Shown: positions 56,936 to 64,000 of the stretch, in pieces
How the letters are laid out: each line of letters begins with the position of its first letter
Position numbering within the stretch: the stretch's first letter is position 1
Assembly (NCBI GenBank): GCA_030686995.1
Contig: CM060694.1
Span: 88,774,762 to 88,838,761 of the forward strand
Direction: 5' to 3'
Source of the DNA: Artemisia argyi
Lineage: Eukaryota; Streptophyta; Magnoliopsida; Asterales; Asteraceae
DNA: 64,000 bases
Translations under genes and position numbers: made by a program
Notes under the pieces: generated by a model
What the model was told of the DNA's origin: nothing
Seen by the model: only the letters and a program-made list of their open reading frames with translations
Databases searched by the model: none

Positions 56936-59900
56936 TGTCACAACTCGTAATTTCATGTCCTGTTTCAAACGTCGAAATTCCAATTTTTATCTCGGAAAGT
57001 TACTATTCACTTTTACTATTCACAAAACACTATTCATGTCCGAAATTTTTATTTCATATTCTCATAAGTTAAACTATTTTAACGGTAATCCGAGAGTTTG
57101 GCGCTCGTCGGATCATTTCTGCAAAAATCACGAAGCCGTGTCCGAGATTTACATTCAGGTTTAAACGTCCTTCCGGCATCCCGATATGTCCATAAATCAT
57201 TATAAACAATAAAAATATGATTTTCTTTCATTTTACGACAATTCTAAAAGTTTTGGAATTTTACGTTTTCCAGTTCAGCGTTTTACGCGAATTACACGTT
57301 TTTAACCCGCGTTTCCAGTTTTAACAACGTTTAAGCAACCCGATGGAACTTACCATTCATTTTATATTTTATTATGGAGTATTTTGACAAGTTTAGTCAT
57401 TCTTTCAAGTTTCATATTTTTACGATACCCGAATTTATGTTTCGCGATTTAAAACATTACGTTTAACGATTAACGGAACCAAAACCGACTCCGTGAACCA
57501 GATAACACCAAGCTTATCACATACTCATTCACTTTTACACATGTGCAGCCCCCCCCCCCCCTCAAAATATCTAGTCAACTTGACTAATTAATTACCAAAA
57601 TGCCATTGGATGAGATATTTCCTACATAAACATCAATAACACATTTATATTCATTCCTAATAATCAAAAAGTGAAGTTTTTCTCTTCTTCTTCTTCCCTA
57701 CATCAAAACCCACGACCCAACTTCATATCAAGATCAAGATCCATTATTTTTCAAAGATCAAAGCATAAAAGTTGTTCCTTTTGTCATTCTAATCAAGAAT
57801 CTTACAACAAAAACACAAGAAACACAAGGTTTTGCCTCATCTAATCATCTAATATTTCAAAGTGAGTTATCAACTTTATTTTCATGATTTCATCTAATTA
57901 ACACATGTATCTTATAGTATTCATGCTTAATTTCATGCACAAACTAGTTATACCACTTTATTTTTGTTAACTTTTGAACATACAAACCCTAGATTTTGAT
58001 TTAGGTGTTCCTTTGTTAAATTAACTTGATTACTAGTCATTAGGAACCCATGACACCCTAAGAAGGTGTATGGTAGGATTAGTATAGCTTTGTGGTGTTT
58101 GCAAGAGTTTTGGTTGAGGTTGAAACTAGTTTTGAATCTTGGAAATGGATTTGTAACACTTATATAAACATGCTGTCCTATTTTGTTAAATTCTGGAAAA
58201 TCAGTAAATACAAAGTAAACTTTGGCAAAATTTTTAGAAAATACTTTCAAAAACAAATCCGTAGGCGAAAGAACGGATTAAAAGGAGTTTATAACGAAGA
58301 AGTTATGATTTTAGCAAGTTTATTGACGAAAACTATTTTCCGGAAAAATACATGCTGTTGGACATTTTTCGTCGGACAAAAAGAGGCTTTAGACGTAACC
58401 CGGAGGAGCCAAGCTTTCCAAAATATATTACTACATACTAAGATGTAACCGTGGATATAAAGAACAAGTAAAACGGACTTATAACGACAAAGATATTCAC
58501 GTTTCAATATCGGCAAAAATCCTCTATAATTGGCAGCTTTTAGAAATAATAATAACACTACGTACTAAACTCTAGATTTCTAGAAATAATACCAAGTACC
58601 CAATTTTATAACTAATGAAATATTAGTTATTACAAGTATATTTTCATCACTACAAGGCGTTATTTCAAGGATTTCAAACCGAGGATTTCAACACAAACAT
58701 TGATACATACGATATATATATATATATAAGTATATACATTTCAACTAGCTTTATTTTTCTAATAGCCATATTTTTCCTAAGTCTTGGAAAATATATATTT
58801 TGATAACAACAAGTGTTTTTCAAATAGTAGAGTGGTATAGGAAACATGTGCATGGACATTTCCAACATCATTTCATGATCTAAATTAGATCGTTCATATC
58901 ATTCATATTAGGTTGCGGCTAGTGTGTGCGCCTTGTTTTTCAGCTCATTACATGTTCATGGTACCATCATATCAGGTGAGTCATAGCCCCTACTCTTTTA
59001 ATTGTTTTGTAAACTCTTTGGGGGAGATACATGCTCAATTACATGATTTCAACTTTATGCTCGTTTTACTTAAACGCATTACTTGCTTTACATGGTTGAT
59101 TACTCAAACATTTTCAGCTTTACCTATATATATGTTTGATCACCTGCATTTCATGGGTATGTTGATTACCTGCATTTCATTGGTATGTTTGATTACCTAC
59201 ATTTCATGGGATTTGTCATCCTTGTTTACATGACTTCATGGTCACCAATTGTTCCCATATGTTCATTGTAATATTTTGGTATTCCCCACTTGGCTGTGAT
59301 GTCAAACGTAATATTGTGGTATTCCCCACTTGGCTGTGATGTCAAACGTATTGTGGTATTCCCCACTTGGTTGTGATGTCAAACGTAATATTGTGGTATT
59401 CCCCACTTGGCTGTGATGTCAAACGTAATATTGTTGTTTCCTTACTAGACTTATTTCATATGTTCATTGTAATATTGTGGTATTCCCCACTTGGCTGTGA
59501 TGTCAAACGTATTGTGGTATTCCCCACTTGGCTGTGATGTCAAACGTAATATTGCTGTTTCCCTACTTGACTGAATTACGATGCCTTTGCATCAACCTTA
59601 TTACAGATTTTCCCACTTGACTGATTTATCATATGGCCTCATGGACTGAATTATTTATATAGCCGTTTGCTATATTTATCATGGAATTTGGATACAAGTA
59701 TTACATTTGTTCACGTATACATATTACATTTGGCAGTGGGTCGTAGACACACAGGTTACAAGTCTCTTATGGCGGGACTTGTAACTGAGTGGATTTACGA
59801 TGCCTTTGCTGGGAAATCTTCATTCATATGCATAACATTCTTTTTCACAAGACTCTATGAACTCACCAACCATTGTGTTGACACTTTAGCATGTATTTTC

Positions 59901-60171
59901 AGGTTTTAAGCAATGGCACGCTACAGGAGGTTTTGGCAGGGCATGGCATGGTCATAGAAGACTCTGATTATTCATTTGGGGACCGTTTTAAATTATTTTA
60001 AGGGCCTACTTCCGCACTACTTTTAACGATGTAAATTCAATATTTTTGGTTAAACGATTTTATTCTAAATAATTAAAGTGAAAACCATTTTGTACTTGTT
60101 TTGTGATACCGATTGAGTTACACCCCAGCTACATGTATGCTTCCGCTGGACCCGATTTTGGGGGTGTGACA
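56936..60171 (+). repeat. Element H 5' LTR (3,236 bp)
   Basis: TGTCACAACTCGTAATTTCA...GGGGGTGTGACA. Includes a C run at 57549-57562, the minisatellite, and a candidate intron 58976-59902 (CAG|GTGAGT to TTTTCAG|GT). Confidence 0.9.
59270..59556 (+). repeat. Minisatellite in H LTR
   Basis: Six or so units of GGTATTCCCCACTTGGCTGT + GATGTCAAACGTAATATTGT, the complement of the F array, again in 37- and 40-bp forms. It lies inside the candidate leader intron. Confidence 0.95.
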
Positions 60172-60174
60172 GAT

Positions 60175-60186
60175 TGGTACCAGAGC
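60175..60186 (+). promoter_or_regulatory. Primer-binding site of element H
   Basis: TGGTACCAGAGC, as in element I. Confidence 0.85.
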
Positions 60187-60253
60187 TTTGGCTATAGCGA
60201 ACTAAGTGTTTTTAAAACCTAGACTATAGCTACTTTCAAGAAAACTTAACCCT

Positions 60254-60490
60254 ATGACCGCCACGTGCCTGCCTGCCAAGCTGAAGCCTCATTTGTGGTT
60301 AGTTGCTGACATAGGTAATGAGATTTGTGTCTCATTATCTGATATAATATATTCATTTATTATAGTTGATTACTATAATTGTCTTTCATATAAGCATGTT
60401 CACGTATCATATATGTCACCGCATTATGTTTTTCCTTGCATAGTTTCATCATTTGACCTCGAGTTTGGTCACCTGCCTCAGTCTTTTTGA
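60254..60490 (+). CDS. Short ORF after the primer site of element H
   Basis: 78 codons, MTATCLPAKLKPHLWLVADI..., homologous to the 75-codon frame of F. Shared features include two stretches, EICVSLS and CLSYKHVHVSYMSP. No domain is recognised. Confidence 0.3.
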   Translation: MTATCLPAKLKPHLWLVADIGNEICVSLSDIIYSFIIVDYYNCLSYKHVHVSYMSPHYVFPCIVSSFDLEFGHLPQSF

Positions 60491-62020
60491 ACGTTTTGGT
60501 ATTTGTGAAGGACATAGTCTTACTATAACTGAACTGAGTTTTTCAAAATTCATGGAACCTCGGTGGAATATAGACTAGTCATCTATATTCAACCCGGGAT
60601 AGTGGGACATAGGCTGACTACCTATGTCTGACTCAGAAATGAATTTTGCAACACTGAGAATGGTTATAATAAAATTTTGTCTGGATTGAATCCTTTACTC
60701 ATTTTCCAAATGCTTCATGCATGTGTGTGTATACCCTCATTGTCAGAACATTCATACTTTTCATCACCTCGTGAACCGCCGCTTGGAAGCACGTCAATTG
60801 ATCATTTCATCTCATGAACATTCACGTCTATGCATTATACACTTACATCACGGTATTTTCTTTTATCACAATATCATTTTATCGCAGTTGTCACAGTCTC
60901 TTCCCTTCTCACCATTATTATTATTTCCCTTCCCCATCCCCATATATACAAGGAATTAGCTGACACTTTATGGATTCCTATGCCACTTATCACTCACTAC
61001 TCCCTATATTGATAAGTGGATATTATCAATGACCTCATTAGGAAAGACTTTCCATACCATCTAGGAGGAGGATCCCTCGGTACATTAAGATCATTCAAAA
61101 CTCAACAGAAATCTCAGGATATCACAAAACCATTCGAACCACTATCATTGGCCTGATCGCCAAAATTCCATCATCTAGAAAGTATTGGCTTGACTGAATT
61201 ACAAGATTCGTTTAGATACGAGTACTCACAAAACAACACCATAGAGATAAATCGAATCTCCTAACCAAGACTGTAGACCATTCAATTGAACATGGACTCA
61301 CCAATAGACTTTATTCAAACATATTAGACATTTATACATTTGTGCAGACATACCTACCTGGCTATTTTATCCTCTTCATACTTTCACTTTTACATGGATT
61401 TTTTCTCCAAACTATAGTTATGCAAAACATATACCTTGTAAGAAATACTTTTCTGAGGCACTTATTTTGACAAGCAAATTCCTTTTGGTTAATCTCTACA
61501 AAACTATTGGACGTTAAGGAATTTTAAACATCAATCCTTGGCAAACCATACTATTTACTTCAGGTTGAAAATAGTTCTATCTTGCATAACTATTAAATTT
61601 TGAAACATCAAGAAAAATGTTACTTAGCAAGCCGTTTGCTTAAAGTTGTAAATTCATTTATTCAGGGAAGGTTTATGAACAAAACATACAATCTCAAAAC
61701 AAACTTTGAAAAATTAATCACTATATTACATCACTTATACATTTAGGATTTTGTGATTTGATGACATAGAGCTTGGGGAAAATCTTAGTAATGGAGACTA
61801 AGCATCGTAAGTGGAGAAAGACTCAATTTATGACATCCTGCGGAGGATCACAACCTTATCCTAATCTATTATTTTCAACAACACCCTTTGACGGACTTAA
61901 TCTTGTAAGTTTTTCCACAAGATTCATGATAATCGTTCCAATTATTCCTAAGAGGAATTTGATTCACCTCAAACTCCTAGCGATTTCATTAAGATTCCTT
62001 TGAAACCACACCGCTTATCA
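60491..62020 (+). other. Non-coding interior of element H
   Basis: Matches the interior of F. No gag, protease or RT coding is seen. Confidence 0.6.
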
Positions 62021-63000
62021 TCTTCAGACCAATGGTCAGAATTAGAGAACGATTCAAACATAAGGAGACCTGCATTGGGTATGGATTTACCTACATTCTA
62101 CGAGTATGGATTTACCTGCATTGGGTATGGATTTACCTACATTCAACGGGTATGGATTTACCTGCATTGGGTATAGATTTACCTACATTCAACGGGTATG
62201 GATTTACCTGCATTGGGTATGGATTTACCTGCATTGGGTATGGATTTACCTACATTCAACGGGTATGGATTTACCTGCATTGGGTATGGATTTACCTACA
62301 TTCAACGGGTATGGATTTACCTGCATTTATTGGGTATGGTTAACTGCATCGCATGAGTGATTGACTCTAGAAATAGTTGGATTAACCATTTGCCATAAAT
62401 CAGATTCCTTTACAACCATAGTTACCACACGAGCTTAGAGACTACACTATTTGGAGCACTCTATGGTCGAGGTGCCAACATCCATTGATGGATCGAAATT
62501 TGGAAAAGCCCAACTCACTAGTCCAGTAGGCATTCATGATATAACCAGGAATTTTCTACAAATCAAGAATCAGTTACAAGTTTGATAAGTTGTAAACCAT
62601 TAGAATTCCAAGTTAGTGGCAGAGTCATGTTGAAAGTTATGCCTAGGAAAGGCATGATACCATTCAGAAAAATTCGGGAAGTTAAAATCGATATACACTG
62701 GACCATTTAATATTCCAGACAGAATAGGCCTAGAGGCCGTCAGATTTGAGCCTTGTTAGAAAACAGTAGGGTATACCAACATATTTCACAATTTCAAATC
62801 CCCAGAAATGACTTTCAGATGAGTCACTCATGATTCCATTGGAAGGGATCCAACCCAAATGACAATCACAGACCTTGTAAGAGAACCAACAGAAATCATG
62901 GACCGTGTGGTCAAACAGTTGAAGCAAAGTCGAATTCCTACCGTGAAAGTTCGCTGGAATTCTCACATATCATCATCTTTCAACCAATAACACTTCTGAG
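62021..63000 (+). pseudogene. Integrase/chromodomain debris of element H
   Basis: Damaged copies of the integrase HPQTDGQ-x-ERTIQT segment (about 62015-62060), the LYGR-x-C region (about 62455-62500), the post-core MLKV region, and a chromodomain with [20 protein letters not shown] (about 62895-62950). Stops and frameshifts are frequent. Confidence 0.7.
62069..62338 (+). repeat. 21/25-bp tandem repeat within H integrase debris
   Basis: About eleven units of GGGTATGGATTTACCT followed by GCATT or ACATTCAAC, roughly alternating. The array is inserted just after the decayed RTIQT region and is absent at the matching place in F. Confidence 0.95.
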
Positions 63001-63035
63001 ACCAACATTAACTGAACTTCGGGACGAAGTTCCTT

Positions 63036-63049
63036 TTAGAAGGGAAGAA
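63036..63049 (+). promoter_or_regulatory. Polypurine tract of element H
   Basis: TTAGAAGGGAAGAA immediately before the 3' LTR. Confidence 0.7.
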
Positions 63050-64000
63050 TGTCACAACTCGTAATTTCATGTCCTGTTTCAAACGTCGAAATTCCAATTT
63101 TTATCTCGGAAAGTACTATTCACTTTTACTATTCACAAAACACTATTCATGTCCGAAATTTTTATTTCATATTCTCATAAGTTAAACTATTTTAACGGTA
63201 ATCCGAGAGTTTGGCGCTCGTCGGATCATTTCTGCAAAAATCACGAAGCCGTGTCTGAGATTTACATTCAGGTTTAAACGTCCTTCCGGCATCCCGATAT
63301 GTCCATAAATCATTATAAACAATAAAAATATGATTTTCTTTCATTTTACGACAATTCTAAAAGTTTTGGAATTTTACGTTTTCCAGTTCAGCGTTTTACG
63401 CGAATTACGCGTTTTTAACCCGCGTTTCCAGTTTTAACAACGTTTAAGCAACCCGATGGAATTTACCATTCATTTTATATTTTATTATGGAGTATTTTGA
63501 CAAGTTTAGTCATTCTTTCAAGTTTCATATTTTTACGATACCCGAATTTATGTTTCGCGATTTAAAACATTACGTTTAACGATTAACGGAACCAAAACCG
63601 ACTCCGTGAACCAGATAACACCAAGCTTATCACATACTCATTCACTTTTACACATGTGCAGCCCCCCCCCCCCCTCAAAATATCTAGTCAACTTGACTAA
63701 TTAATTACCAAAATGCCATTGGATGAGATATTTCCTACATAAACATCAATAACACATTTATATTCATTCCTAATAATCAAAAAGTGAAGTTTTTCTCTTC
63801 TTCTTCCTCCCTACATCAAAACCCACGACCCAACTTCATATCAAGATCAAGATCCATTACTTTTCAAAGATCAAAGCATAAAAGTTGTTCCTTTTGTCAT
63901 TCTAATCAAGAATCTTACAACAAAAACACAAGAAACACAAGGTTTTGCCTCATCTAATCATCTAATATTTCAAAGTGAGTTATCAACTTTATTTTCATGA
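63050..64000 (+). repeat. Element H 3' LTR, first 951 bp
   Basis: Direct repeat of 56936-57880 with a few substitutions and 1-bp indels. Continues past the window end. Confidence 0.92.

Larger units (their letters stand above)
56936..64000 (+). mobile_element. Element H: non-autonomous F-family chromovirus, truncated by window end
   Basis: 5' LTR 56936-60171, primer site 60175-60186, interior without RT, polypurine tract, and the first 951 bp of the 3' LTR. The two LTRs differ at about six or seven of the 950 visible positions, older than F. Interior and LTR ends are homologous to F on the opposite strand. The left flank is GCATG; the right duplication is outside the window. Confidence 0.9.

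Overview
This window is plant nuclear DNA, A+T-rich and made almost entirely of nested transposable elements. I see no intact host gene. Two features point to a eudicot, probably Asteraceae. One is the Athila-like elements carrying repeated C-x2-C-G-G-x-H-x4-C proteins, which I recall (not searched) from pyrethrum and Artemisia relatives. The other is the form of the Helitron ends. The family placement is an inference.

Layout. 1-2474 is the 3' end of a SIRE/Maximus-like Ty1/copia element (A). A shared copia LTR (2475-4292) leads into a second, internally deleted copia element (B): gag remnant, RNase H tail, two tandem 3' ORF modules (6818-7519 and 18926-19502), polypurine tracts, and a 3' LTR at 19976-21358. 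B is split by E (7828-18337, minus strand, CTTTT target duplication), an Athila-type non-autonomous element with ~3.7-kb LTRs that encodes a protein with four zinc knuckles. B abuts a minus-strand copia fragment (C, 21359-21958). The C LTR holds a small Helitron (21959-28614), which is itself split by D (22238-28604, minus strand, ACTGT duplication). D is another Athila-like non-autonomous element, encoding a protease-like protein that lacks the catalytic Asp. From 28620 a second Helitron-like unit carries exon fragments, with splice sites, of four unrelated genes: a MS5/SDI-type TPR gene, DNA2, PCH2/TRIP13 and ribosomal protein eL34. F (31445-41084, minus strand, GTTTG duplication) is a very young but coding-deficient chromovirus derivative. 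G (41105-42531, 9-bp duplication) is a Mutator-like foldback element. I (43532-56657, AATAT duplication) is a young, full-length Tekay-like chromovirus with an extra acidic ORF1 and an open gag-pol. H (56936 to window end) is an F-family relative on the plus strand.

Functional view. I is the only element with a complete gag-protease-RT-RNase H-integrase-chromodomain frame, but two zinc-binding Cys positions (gag knuckle and integrase HHCC) have become Tyr. F and H keep LTR, primer site and polypurine tract but little pol, so they probably depend on a relative supplied in trans. D and E likewise keep only one protein each.

The most unusual signals are: (1) a conserved ORF downstream of copia pol with its own promoter-like region, built from the same GC-rich hairpin found upstream of the LTR TATA box; (2) hairpins with a TCC(C/T) loop paired with polypurine tracts, twice in both D and E; (3) a palindrome array (TGACGCCGTCA) just upstream of the D LTR TATA box; (4) a candidate intron in the leader part of the LTRs of I, F and H; (5) the four-gene capture. 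By-eye LTR comparison suggests F and I are the youngest, then H and D, with E older and the copia elements oldest.
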